A stretch of DNA of 64,000 bases from Sipunculus nudus (lineage: Eukaryota; Annelida; Sipuncula; Golfingiida; Sipunculidae), in assembly GCA_026874595.1 (NCBI GenBank), contig CM049315.1, positions 8,428,664-8,492,663 of the forward strand. The letters are read 5' to 3'. Position 1 is the stretch's first letter. The number at the start of each line of letters is the position of its first letter. Made by a program: the position numbers and the translations under genes. Positions 11,211 to 20,690 of this stretch are shown here, piece by piece. The notes under the pieces were generated by a model. The model ran no database searches. It was given only the letters and a program-made list of their open reading frames with translations, and had not been told where the DNA came from.

Positions 11211-11616
11211 GTAAGATCAAGGTTGTTTGCTGACAAATTTTTTTTTAAGCCGTCAGTAGTAGAAGGTGGGTAAGCAGGGAGCATGAGGTAACCCCATATT
11301 GCTGTTATTGTATTGTGCTTCCACCAAGTTCTTTTATAGTCTACTATAGACTGGACAGGTACCTCTAGTATACTAGATCCCGATACTTTTTGCGTTATTT
11401 TCCATATTCCTCTTTAAACTGTATAGATCAGGACCCTGTGCATGCACTTTGCTGGCTTACTTGCTTGTTCATGTTGGAGAGCCCCTATTATCTTTGTTGT
11501 TGGCTGTGAGACTGGCATTGCTTTTTGCTAACGTTTGCGCATAACTATTTGGCTTGCATTGTTTGTTTTACTAACCATTGAAATTCCTTGCGTGCATTTG
11601 GCTACCTCTCCAACAG
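11211..11616 (+). other. Candidate intron in the element leader
   Basis: The donor ATGTGCAG|GTAAGA and the acceptor CTACCTCTCCAACAG|GA bound 406 bases. Both sites are unchanged in the duplicate (22703-23108). An ATG at 11204 sits seven bases before the donor, and splicing would place it in frame with Gag part 1. Leader introns in LTR elements can serve Gag expression or subgenomic mRNAs. Splicing is predicted only from consensus. Confidence 0.4.
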
Positions 11617-11650
11617 GAGACCTTCCCTGTCCCTTGTTACAACTGGCACC

Positions 11651-11989
11651 ATGGCTCAGTTTCAAAATTCTATTGATGTCAGTTCTGCTTCGATGTCCCA
11701 ATTGGTCACCTATTTCACGGATATGCTGTCCCCAGCCACTATCCACCACATTGTTCGGTTGCGTGAGTCAACCCCTGATTTTGGCCTACCTGATTTGGCT
11801 AATGCTACTGGTCTAGCTTTAACCTTTTGGGGGCGTCTTTCCCGGGAAGGCAAGATTCGTCTTTCGGGTAAGACGGGTGGGCCCCCAAATCCCGGCCCAA
11901 CCGATTCCTCCATAGATCGAATTCTTCATGCACTTCCTACCGAAGCTGTATATGTCCCGCCACCTAATACTAGAGGGAGGGGAGTGTAG
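11651..11989 (+). pseudogene. gag: Gag part 1
   Basis: Begins at ACCATGG (good initiation context), MAQFQNSIDVSS. It runs 112 codons to a TAG at 11987. The frame is open upstream to 11588 and would join the ATG before the leader intron if that is spliced. The next part of Gag lies in another frame. The stop and frame changes are identical in the duplicate, so they predate the duplication. They may be ancestral decay or programmed recoding. Confidence 0.6.
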
Positions 11990-12018
11990 GAGGTGACTGT
12001 TTACCCAAGTCTAGAGGT

Positions 12019-12303
12019 GTGGGAATGCGAAGTGGTCCCAGCGTAGACCAAACCCAGCCTGAACTCAGTCGTCATGCTGGAGCCCCCAGTAATGAAGGTA
12101 GTGGTCCAGGTTCAACGGCTGGATATTCCCAGCAAGGTATGAGCAACCTTGAAGTGTTAACGATGATTGGGAATCCAGGTCCTCTGTCCACCCAGGGCGA
12201 TATTAGGGGGGAAGTATACTATCAAGGAACAAATGAGGGTTTTGACCCGGCTACAGGTCCCGCTTTAAGCGTGCGTCGGACTTTTCTGCCCCCTTACCAG
12301 TGA
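12019..12303 (+). pseudogene. gag: Gag part 2 (shifted frame)
   Basis: A 94-codon frame rich in Gly, Pro, Ser and Thr, typical of a disordered Gag linker. It ends at a TGA that overlaps the next frame by four bases. Its upstream ATG follows the part 1 stop by 29 bases. It is conserved exactly at 23511-23795. Confidence 0.5.
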
Positions 12304-13559
12304 AATCACGCCCGGGCACTCAACCGGCCTCAGGTAATGTGGGTCCCGATAATCACACACACCGGGAGGCGTACGACCAGGGCGTCCTCTGGGCTCAGCC
12401 TACTAGATCCAGCCGAGTTAGCAACAAGAAACGGTCTTCAAGGCCTACGAAGAGTGTAGACAGACACTCAAGGCGTCGCCAGCATAGGGCCAGTTCCTCT
12501 GAGTCAAGCGACTCAACCTCGGAAGAACGTGGCGGCACACGGCCCCGTAAGAAGCATCACCGGCGTCGGGCTAGGTCCATTAGCTTTAGTGATGGTTCGA
12601 GGCATAGGAGAAGGGATAACCGAGCCAGTTCTTACTCCGAAGATTCAGAATACTCTTGTTCACCTCACCGCCATGGCGTCAGAAGGAGGGGAAGGAGCCC
12701 AGACATCATGAAGTTAGGCACCTTCACAGGCGATAGGAATTGGAGTGGTTTCTTCTTCCAGTTCCAGAGGTTGGCAGACAGACGCGGATGGTCTAGACAC
12801 AAGAAGGCAGAAAAATTTGTCGACTCCCTTGGTGGGAGGGCACTTGATTATGTCAGAGAGCTTGAATTGGAAGGTGACTACAAACGCTTAACTGAGAAGT
12901 TAGAGCAACGTTTCGGCATGAGAGATGCACCTATCACAGTGCGAAGGGAGCTTCAGTTTGCAAGACAGGAGGACCAGGAGACCCTGGAGGAGTTTAGCGA
13001 AGGGGTTCACGTCCATGTTATAAACGGTTTCCGGGGCGCTACAGAAGATTCAATTCAACAGCTCGCCATTGAATACTTCCTGAGGGGATGCGGCAACAAG
13101 AAAGCAGCAGTTAGTGCCATGGGAAGGAACCCAAAATACCTCCACAAAGCTCTTCAATACGTGAAGGATGCCATCAACAACCACCGAGCCATTTATAGGA
13201 AGACACACATAGCCCGTAAAACGGTAACGTTTGCCGAGAGTGCAACGTCAGATATGGAAGGTCAAGTTGACACAAAGCAGGCCCAGTCGACAATATCTGA
13301 AAGGGTCAACCCGCGGAATGGCACACAACCCGAAACCAGCGACCAGGCCTGGGCGCAAATGAACAAACGCATTGACAGTTTGGAAGGATTGATCAAGAAA
13401 GCCTTGATGGTGTCCAGACCTAGATCTGTAAGCCCAAGTAGGCCCCAACTAAAGCCTGCTAATAGCGTCTGCTACAAATGCAATCAGCGGGGACATTTTC
13501 AGAAACAATGTCCAAATATGAGGGCAATCCTGCCCATAAGGAACCAGAACAGGGTTTAA
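12300..13559 (+). CDS. gag: Gag part 3: RS-rich, capsid and zinc knuckle
   Basis: 419 codons. Residues about 20-135 are strongly Arg/Ser-rich (SSRPTKSVDRHSRRR, KKHHRRRARSISFSDGSRHRR), resembling RS domains of splicing factors. Residues about 137-290 are a capsid domain (MKLGTFTGDRNWSGFFFQFQ and EKLEQRFG), then a CCHC knuckle CYKCNQRGHFQKQC near the C-terminus (spacing CX2CX4HX4C). It packages element RNA into particles. The track start is a GTG, so translation probably enters from part 2 by recoding, or the frame is broken. The equivalent in the second copy is cut at codon 133. Confidence 0.8.
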   Translation: MKSRPGTQPASGNVGPDNHTHREAYDQGVLWAQPTRSSRVSNKKRSSRPTKSVDRHSRRRQHRASSSESSDSTSEERGGTRPRKKHHRRRARSISFSDGSRHRRRDNRASSYSEDSEYSCSPHRHGVRRRGRSPDIMKLGTFTGDRNWSGFFFQFQRLADRRGWSRHKKAEKFVDSLGGRALDYVRELELEGDYKRLTEKLEQRFGMRDAPITVRRELQFARQEDQETLEEFSEGVHVHVINGFRGATEDSIQQLAIEYFLRGCGNKKAAVSAMGRNPKYLHKALQYVKDAINNHRAIYRKTHIARKTVTFAESATSDMEGQVDTKQAQSTISERVNPRNGTQPETSDQAWAQMNKRIDSLEGLIKKALMVSRPRSVSPSRPQLKPANSVCYKCNQRGHFQKQCPNMRAILPIRNQNRV

Positions 13560-13761
13560 AAGGCCAAGCATTGCGTTAAACGGCCTAGACGCAACCCAGT
13601 TATCAGAAGGCCATTTACAAGAAACAGAGGCTGACGAGGCCAATCGTCAGCACTCATCGACCCCGCTAGGTGGGGCGGAGCAAGGTCAGTCTCCCCTTCA
13701 GCGGGAGGACTCCTCTGTCAGTTCAGGTACTCAGGAACGTTTCTGTGAGGCAGAAATTAAA

Positions 13762-14316
13762 GTGTGCCAAACTCAAGGACTAACGTTAGTAGCCCCAGTT
13801 AAGATAAACGGGATTGACACCCAGGCTGTGATCGACAGTGCGTCTCAAATCACTGTGATCAGCCTCAGCTTTTATGATAGTCAACCCGAGAAGCCTATAT
13901 GCACAGGCACAGCCACCCTGAAAGGGATTGGCGGGGATGATTCGGCGCTAACAGCAGAGCGCGCCCCTGACACAACTATCCAGTTCGGTAAGAAAGCGTA
14001 CCATTGGCCAGTGTACATAGCCAAAATATCAGATTCAGTGCTTCTTGGTCTAGACTTTCTACTGGCACAAAAGTGCACGGTTAATTTAGAAAACAAAACT
14101 GTAAGCTTACCGGGAGAGTTAGTACAGGCTTCAATCCGGACAAGTCCAGATAACGATATCTGTGGATGTTCAGTAGTCACTGTAGCGCGGAGGGTGCTGC
14201 AACCCAATGCGGTTAGCACCATCCCTATAAGAGTCCTTAGTTGCAGAGTTGAAAATTGCGCTGTGGGGGCGCTGTGCCGGTTCCACCAATGCCAGTGCCC
14301 ACTGTCAGACGTGTAG
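13762..14316 (+). pseudogene. pro: Retropepsin-like protease with altered active site, broken pol
   Basis: A frame with VKINGIDTQAVIDSASQITVIS and, later, LLGLDFLLAQKCTVNL, the two hallmarks of a retroviral-type aspartic protease. The usual D-(S/T)-G triad reads D-S-A here, so the catalytic glycine is replaced by alanine and activity is doubtful. The frame differs from Gag part 3. After about 14256 it runs into sequence that is no longer protease-linker or RT, and stops. Confidence 0.7.
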
Positions 14317-14492
14317 AGGAGCTTGCTAACTATGACTTTAAGATCGTGCACCGGGCAGGCAATAAGCATTGCAACGCGGACGGCCTTTCCAGAATTCCAG
14401 CACCGCCATGTGAATGCTACAGTGCAGGAGCTCGTACCCAAGACCTCCCTTGTAAGGGGTGTCAGCACTGCCAGAGAGCAAGTGAAAAGTGA
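14256..14492 (+). pseudogene. RNase H C-terminal remnant
   Basis: Contains YDFKIVHRAGNKHCNADGLSR, the conserved end of a Ty3/gypsy RNase H, then a cysteine-rich linker (CKGCQHC). No RT sequence precedes it, so an internal deletion of roughly 1.5-2 kb (estimated from usual domain lengths) removed RT and most of RNase H. A one-base frame change follows at about 14489. Confidence 0.8.
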
Positions 14493-15385
14493 TCCGATTC
14501 ACAGAAGATGTAGATGATGTGGTTCCTTTGGCAGTCAGGACGTGTGAACTCGGGGTTACAGCCGGAGATACAGCTGGTGAAGAGGAACCTGGAGATGTGA
14601 GAGAAACTGACGGTTCCTCAGATGCATCTGGATGCCCTACAGCCACTGATTCAGGCAGTGAAGTGTCCGACACAGAATCCAACCCGGACCAGACGCCTAA
14701 TTGGCTGGAAGCTTACTCTTCTAATCAGCTGATAGAGATGCAGGATGCTGACCCAGACCTAAAGCCCTTGGTATTGTGGTTGGACAATGGAGAGCCGAAG
14801 CAGGCAGAACTGCTCCTAACTAGTCCTGCAGTAAAATCTTTGTGGGCATATAGGTCCCAATTGCAGTTGAGGGGCGGTGTCCTCCATTATATGTGGGAAG
14901 GCGATGATGGGGCACACCCCTTGTTGGTGGTCCCTGAGGGTTTAAAACAGGAAATCCTTGAACTTTGCCATGGCTGCCCCACGGCTGGGCACCTAGGAAG
15001 AGATAAGACCTTGGCACGCCTCCGTAGGTCCTTTTTCTGGCACAATATGGTCAGAGACTGTGCACTGTATGTGGCACAGTGTCAAGTCTGCAACCGACAT
15101 AAACGGCCTGTTAGAACTGCAAAAGCAGGATTAGTCAACTATCATTCCGGATATCCAATGGAACGTGTGCATCTGGACGTCCTTGGGCCATTTACAACAA
15201 GCACACAGGGGAACTCTTACGTCTTAATGATGTGCGACCAATTCTCCAAATGGCTTGAGTGTGCTGCTGTTCCTGACCAGACAGCGGAGACCATGGCCAA
15301 ACAATTCATCATGCATTTCGTCACCACCTTTGGTTGTCCTCTAATCGTTCACCACGATCAAGGCCGCAATTTCGAACCTGTTTAA
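14489..15385 (+). pseudogene. int: Integrase, N-terminal zinc and core part
   Basis: After an acidic linker, residues about 150-205 carry the HHCC zinc site (ELCHGCPTAGH, AQCQVCNRHK). The catalytic core follows, with HLDVLGPF (first Asp) and IVHHDQGRNFE (second Asp). It stops directly after the second Asp because of a small deletion near 15377; the rest continues in another frame from about 15385. Confidence 0.85.
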
Positions 15386-15401
15386 AGCGTTATGTGAGAG
15401 G

Positions 15402-16364
15402 ATGGGTATAGCCAAGACTAGGACTACGCCCTACCACCCCTCTTCAAATGGCCAGGTTGAACGGCAAAACAGGAACGTGTTGCAGATGGTGCGGTGTATG
15501 ATCCAAGGCCGAACTCGGGAGTGTGACGAAGATCTACCACTCGTCGTTATGGCTCTGCACTCGATGGTCAGTCGAATGACAGGGTTCTCTGCAAATCAAA
15601 TTATGCTGGGACGCGAGGTTTATCAACCCACCGATTTGATACTTGGTATGAATACAAATGAGCCCAGCCATACTCCTGAGAGCTGGGTCCATAACCTCAC
15701 GAAGCGTATGGAGGCCATTAACCATCGTGTGCGGGAGAAGTTGAAAGGTAACCTTGAGCATCAAAAACAACTGTACGACATTCTCATAAGAGAGGATCGT
15801 TTTGGAATGGGTGATGTGGTTTACCTCCGTGACAGGTCAACAAAGAAGGGGCAAAGCCCGAAGCTTCAACCCATCTGGAAAGGGCCTTATTTAGTAGTTA
15901 AGGAAAAGCCTCCATTGTATTTGGTCAGGACAAAGAAAAAGGAGTCCTACCATCAGCACAACAACCTGAAGCGTTGTGCAGACGGCTTTCTTCCCCATTG
16001 GCTACGAAGAGCTCGCGCCCAGTTATTCCATCAGGAAACCGCCGCCTTACTAGATCAGTCTGAATCCATTCCTGAATCCTCTGATGTAGGTCAAGATCAG
16101 GCAGGGTCCTCAGGGTCAGCACTGACCTCGTCGGGGGAACCTGCAGTAGCTGTTGCAGCCTCAGAGGGCGCCCTTGGTAGTGATCCCGCCGTTTCGGATC
16201 CTAGTTGCAGTATAACTGAAGATATTCCAAAGGGAAGTCCAGAGCCTCTTTCTGAGTGCCAGGATTCAGGGATCTCGCCACTAGACTCACCAGCCCATAG
16301 CAACAGGGAGTCAAGGCGTAAGTGCGGGAAGCCGGCTTATCTTAAGGATTATCTTATGCCATAG
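15402..16364 (+). pseudogene. int: Integrase, C-terminal part
   Basis: Continues the core with RTTPYHPSSNGQVERQNR (the third catalytic residue, Glu) and a GPY-type module IWKGPYLVVKEKPPLYLV. A Ser/Pro-rich tail ends CGKPAYLKDYLMP. No chromodomain is seen. With the preceding fragment it makes one integrase broken by a single frameshift. Confidence 0.85.
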
Positions 16365-16390
16365 CGTAAGGTGCATGGAGTTATAGATAA

Positions 16391-16660
16391 GGCGTTGCCA
16401 CTTATTGTTATTTAGAGTTACATTTTGTAGAGCGATGGAAGACCCAGAGAGTCCTAGGGGAGGACAGATTTGTTCCCATTTGTGAGCCCGTTCCTGGGGC
16501 TAAATCCGGTGCTACTGGCAGCAGCAGGAAGTCCAGGCGCCAACACATGTGCCAACTGACCATTTGCTCTGGTGGCACCACCCCTTCACAGCATGCTGGA
16601 CGTGCAGAGTCCAGGAGTCGTCCAAATGTTTCCTTAGGCTTAGGCATACAGGGGTTGGAT
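16391..16660 (+). pseudogene. Possible frameshifted N-terminus of the TatD ORF
   Basis: From about 16391 a different frame is open through 16690 and reads like a basic, Ser-rich linker (for example GATGSSRKSRRQ). The frame of the TatD ORF itself has an ATG at 16435 (after TTTTGTAG|AGCG, acceptor-like) but stops at 16483 and 16498. One frameshift near 16640-16670, or two stop mutations, could explain either reading. Confidence 0.3.
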
Positions 16661-17862
16661 GCAAAAAGTTTGCTGATAGTAGTCTGTTGAAAGACCTGTG
16701 GGGATTATGGGTATACCAGTTCATCCAGTTCATTACCCAAAAATTAGGCCTGAGTGAACCCTCTGATCTCAAGGCGTATATCCTTCAACACCAGTTGCAT
16801 AACCCTAATCCTCATCCGCCAGGGTTTAACGAGGAAGAGCAGGTACTCTTGGCCAAGGTAGCTTCTAAGTACGGATGGGAGGTACCCAGTGTGTTTAGTG
16901 CTAGGCCCCCTAACTCGGAAATCTGTGTGATTCACTGGGATGTTCTAATGAGGCTTTTAGCCACACTTCCAGTTGATACTAGGTCTGCCATCTCAGGGTT
17001 CGTCCCCGACTCTAACACTCATGCCCCAGTAGTAGGCATCATAGATTCACACTGCCACCTTGACGTCATGCTTAGCAGGGCAGATGCCAGGTCTCTAGCA
17101 CAGTTCGAAGCCTCAGTGGGTGAGCCAGAGCGAGCGGTCTTAGGCATGGTTTCGAACTTTGTGTTCCCTCATTACTGGGATAGTCACCTTAGTTTGTCTG
17201 GGGACCGACGTATAAAGTGTTCTTTCGGTGTCCACCCTCGCCTCATCAAGTCCAGGGCAGCTCGCCAACAGCAGTTATTGTCGCTTGAGCACCTTATGGC
17301 CTTACCTTCCTGTTTAGCTTTGGGTGAAGTGGGGCTAGAATTCACTCATACTAGCACTAGGGAACAGCTTTTGCAGACTGGGTTCATCAGGGAGGTTCTT
17401 AGTCTTCTGCGCCGGGAGGATTTCCAGTCCAAGGTCCTCATTCTCCACTGTAGGGATTACGGCTCGGGGGAGGCGGCTAGACAAGCCTTAGCCATGCTGT
17501 TGGATTCTGGGTTGCAAGGACATAAGATCCACCTTCTTTGTTTCTCAGGGAATAAAGACGAGTCAGAGACGTGGGTTAGTTGTCTTCCGAATTGTTACTT
17601 CGGGTTCACATCTACAGTACGTAGAAGTCAGGAAACAGAGGAAGCAGTATCGGTAGTGCCTCTTGACCGAATCCTAGTCGAGTCCGACAGTCCATACCTC
17701 GCTGCTTCCCCATGGCATCTCGGAGAGCTGGTTAAGTATTTGGCCCAGTTGAGAAGGCTACCAGTAGAAACATTTGCGACGCACTGCAACGCTAATGCAC
17801 AGGAGCTGTACGGAGCCTTTCCGGAGGGTACAGCCGATGTCTGCGATGCAACCCCTCGGTGA
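16549..17862 (+). CDS. TatD-family metal-dependent nuclease inside LTR element
   Basis: 437 codons. Residues 160-425 are a TatD-type amidohydrolase barrel. Visible elements are IIDSHCHLD (H168, H170), FGVHP (H229), ALGEVGLE (E260), ILHCRD (H300), CFSG at 331-334 and ILVESDSPYLA (D380). In the family a histidine precedes CFSG and binds metal; here it is L330, explicable by one A-to-T change (CAT to CTT). TatD enzymes are Mg-dependent DNases/exonucleases, and the closest animal type I recall is TATDN2-like. The N-terminal 160 residues match nothing I know. It sits between integrase and polypurine tract, on the element strand, inside both LTRs, so it is element cargo in the env position. The true N-terminus may start at ATG 16435 or in another frame. 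Confidence 0.85.
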   Translation: MPTDHLLWWHHPFTACWTCRVQESSKCFLRLRHTGVGCKKFADSSLLKDLWGLWVYQFIQFITQKLGLSEPSDLKAYILQHQLHNPNPHPPGFNEEEQVLLAKVASKYGWEVPSVFSARPPNSEICVIHWDVLMRLLATLPVDTRSAISGFVPDSNTHAPVVGIIDSHCHLDVMLSRADARSLAQFEASVGEPERAVLGMVSNFVFPHYWDSHLSLSGDRRIKCSFGVHPRLIKSRAARQQQLLSLEHLMALPSCLALGEVGLEFTHTSTREQLLQTGFIREVLSLLRREDFQSKVLILHCRDYGSGEAARQALAMLLDSGLQGHKIHLLCFSGNKDESETWVSCLPNCYFGFTSTVRRSQETEEAVSVVPLDRILVESDSPYLAASPWHLGELVKYLAQLRRLPVETFATHCNANAQELYGAFPEGTADVCDATPR

Positions 17863-18303
17863 GTCCTCTGAGAGTATTCGTACAGCTAGTTACCCTTGTC
17901 AGTTGTACTTTAGTGGGAAAAGCTCTCTTCGTTTATAGTTCTTTTCATAGTTCACTTGTTATTACCTGTAGGGCAAGGTTTGGTTGAGACAGTTTACACT
18001 TACTAAGTTTAGTAGCTGTACAGTGTACAACGGATGCATTGCCAATGTCTGCGGGGCAAGCCTCGATGACCCTTCTGACTTTGTACAGCTGATTGTCCCT
18101 TAGGGCATCACTAGATAGGTCATGTTGTTCCAAGCCAGAGTAATTTAGACCTTTGGTCGACAGGGTAATTTTAGTGTTCAGTGTTCAGTGTACAGTCCAG
18201 TTTGATTACTTTGTCCAGTTGTTAGCCACTAACATTCAATATCCATAGTCTTGGGATATAGTCGCCTCAGTCTATTCTTTTGGAAGATGGGCTCACCTCT
18301 CAC
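17863..18303 (+). other. 3' untranslated region of the LTR element
   Basis: No frame of interest lies between the TatD stop and the polypurine tract; it is AT-rich and without recognised motifs. Confidence 0.5.
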
Positions 18304-18317
18304 AAAAAGGGGAGGGA
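18304..18317 (+). other. Polypurine tract
   Basis: AAAAAGGGGAGGGA immediately precedes the TG start of the 3' LTR, as expected for the plus-strand primer. Confidence 0.9.
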
Positions 18318-18521
18318 TGTAGTAGGAACAGATTGAATGACTTGCCCATGGGACCGGCACCCGTAATAGGACCCCCCAGTTTTACACCAGAAGACCACCG
18401 AGGAGTGTCGTGTGTATAAGGGCCGAGCGGTAGAGAGCCATCGAGGAGTCCATGTCCAATTGGAGCTGCCTGTTGGCCTGTTTGAGGTCGTACTACGAGG
18501 TGAGACTACCCACATCTACTA
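18318..18521 (+). repeat. 3' LTR
   Basis: Same length as the 5' LTR. By eye it differs at six sites (three near 18358-18369, one near 18459, two near 18478-18485). That is about 3%, far more than the ~0.4% between the duplicated copies. Confidence 0.95.
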
Positions 18522-19389
18522 TATATACTTACTTTAGTGATTATAACTTATGTTTTGGTAACAAAAGGTGATGATTGGGATATTTCAAGGGTTAGTGATA
18601 GTACCCAGATCTCAATGACTATGTCATTACTTGTGACAAACTGGGGGAACTGTAAGCTTTCAAGGGTAATGGTTATTAAACGCTCACATATTACTGACAA
18701 GCACCATTCATTTGTAACCAGCATGTAATGGGAGCTTTTAAAGGGTTACAGTAAGTACCTGCATCTCAGTTGCAATTATTGTATAACATGGGACAAACAA
18801 GATGAATTAAAATCATTCAAGAGTTAGGGCTTTTTCTCACGTATCAGGAAAAGAATTGATTGATTGAAACATTATGTGATGAAAAGGTTCCTACAATGGG
18901 TAGGAGTAGTACCCACATCTCCACATACCCACTGCCGGTAAAGCTGTTTTCCTTATTACAAACTTGGTGAATTGTGAACTTACAATGATCAATGTTATGA
19001 CTTGAATATATCAACGACAAAGACGGATATTTATACAAAAGTGATTTATGGAATTTTTTCAATCGTTAAGAGTTACTTCAGTGATCATCACTATTGTTTG
19101 GCTAATTTAACATATAGTAATATCTACTCACTTATTCTGGCCTGTCCCGTAATGTCTACTGGCTGGTCTGCCAGTAATAGGGTCATACATCAGATACCTT
19201 CCAGGATGTCAACTCTGTACTTTTATATAATTCCTATATATGAAATACATTAATGCTTATTCGACAAGAACGTTGAAGTCCTTTTATCCTTCCAGTTGCA
19301 AATTATTTGGTCAATAGCTACTCAAAATATTAAAATCCTGTCATTCTGCTAGTTTATTACTATCAACAATTAATTAAACTAGACGAATT
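18522..19389. other. AT-rich noncoding flank
   Basis: No gene is seen. Loosely repeated phrases (AGTACCCA(G/C)ATCTC near 18600 and 18905, AAGTACCTGCATCTC near 18754) suggest old degenerate tandem units. Confidence 0.4.
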
Positions 19390-20690
19390 GAAGTTGAGCG
19401 CTTGCCGGAAATGACGTAGAATTAGTCAGATTATTGGACAAGAAAGAAGAGGAAGAAAATGAGCCATTGCTTGAGAAGCTAGGACCAATAATGTCAAAGT
19501 TATGAGGGAAATAAAATGTTGACGTTGTTTTGATGACCTTCACCTTTGATCTATTTAGACAATACACATAAAATCTTTAAGACATGCAATTGATGAAATG
19601 TTAAAAAGTCATTCCAGCAAAACTTAGAACTGAATGTTGTATGTAAGACGCAAGAATCAGCAAGCAGGAGAAATTGAGACAGCTGACAAACCGGCAGACA
19701 TATTGACAAGGTTACACAAGATTGAGACCATATGACTTAACCAGGTTATGTAAAAGACACAATGGAAGAAAATATGCTATAGATTCAACTGACGTTCATA
19801 GTTTTGGAAATATGACCATAAAAAACATATGTTCGGGACGTTCGAGTTTAGAGCCCCCTAACGGCGTTATCTGGAAAAAGAAAAATTCTTTACGAGATAT
19901 TTTTGTAAGACATAAGATGTACTAGTTTCAAGAGGATTAATGCAAAAAAATGGCCTGTAGAATGCTATATGACACGCAAGAACCAGCAAGCAGGCAAATA
20001 AGAGGACAACCGACCAACAGACAGACATACTGACAAAGTGACACAAGATTGAGACCAGATGACTTACTCAGGTTATGGAAAAGACCAAGAGGAAGAAAAT
20101 ATGCCATAGTTTATGTAACTAAGGTTTATAGTTTTGGAGATATGGCCAAAAAAATGATTTGTTCGGAAGGTTCGATGGCAGCGCCCATAGCGCCCATATC
20201 CAGAAAATGAAAAATCCCTTTCGAGATATTAGTGTAAGACAGAAGATATACCTGTTTCATATTGATTCCTGCAAAACTGTGGCCTGTAGTATGCTATAAA
20301 TAAGACGCAAGAACATGGAAGCAGGCGAAATTGACGACAACTGAGAATGAGACAATCATACTGACAAATGGACATAAGATCAAGAGCAGTCGACCAAACC
20401 GGATTATGGAGAAGGGTCATGGGAAGAAATTGAGTCTAAGTTTGTGAATATAGGACTCATATTGACGAAGTTATGATGAAAATAAAAAAAAATGTTTTTT
20501 GAGACCTTGACCTTTGACCTATATAAGCCAAAAACAAAAGATTTCCAGTATTTTTTATCGTCTACCAGCAGTGCAAGTTTGAAAGCAATTGCTGCATAAA
20601 ATTGTGGCCTGTAGAGTCGTCACAAACATTCAAACAAACAAACAGACATACGCAGGTGACCAACAAGCTTGTCGAAATTGAAGATTTCCG
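19390..20690 (+). repeat. Tandem repeat, ~328-bp unit, three to four copies
   Basis: Anchors CGCAAGAA(T/C)(C/A)AGC... recur at about 19648, 19974 and 20302. Each unit holds GCCTGTAGAATGCTAT, GAGATATTTNTGTAAGACA and a GACAGACATACTGACAAA run. Decayed and noncoding, in the same style as the other hairpin-ended element families here. Confidence 0.75.

Larger units (their letters stand above)
9348..12701 (+). repeat. Direct duplication, copy 1
   Basis: Almost identical to 20836-24193 (offset about 11.49 kb). It contains roughly 1,065 bases of sequence outside the LTR element, the 5' LTR, the leader and the first part of Gag. By eye I count about a dozen substitutions plus a few homopolymer indels over 3.35 kb. 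The duplication therefore includes the element's insertion junction and is not a second insertion. Confidence 0.95.
10414..18521 (+). mobile_element. LTR retrotransposon carrying a TatD nuclease, RT deleted
   Basis: Two 204-bp LTRs (10414-10617 and 18318-18521) enclose, in order: primer-binding site, a 1-kb leader with an intron-like segment, gag in three frames, protease, a remnant of RNase H, integrase, a TatD-family hydrolase ORF and a polypurine tract. A short duplication (TATA or CTATA) flanks the element. Protease, GPY-type integrase C-terminus and Gag CCHC knuckle indicate a Ty3/gypsy-class element. RT and most of RNase H are absent: the sequence passes from just after protease to the end of RNase H near 14256-14320. 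With the frameshifts in pol the copy cannot be autonomous. The LTRs differ at about 6 of 204 sites. Confidence 0.92.

Noticed and set aside
10723-11214. 163-codon hydrophobic frame in the LTR leader, present in both copies
   Set aside because: It begins with TTG, its only ATG is three codons before the end, and its conservation is explained by the recent duplication. Treated as leader sequence.
13881-14468. 195-codon minus-strand frame over the protease
   Set aside because: Antisense shadow of protease and RNase H remnants; no motif.
16549-17862. TatD ORF as bacterial contamination or an independent host gene
   Set aside because: It lies between integrase and the polypurine tract within one pair of matching LTRs and on the same strand, so it is part of the element.
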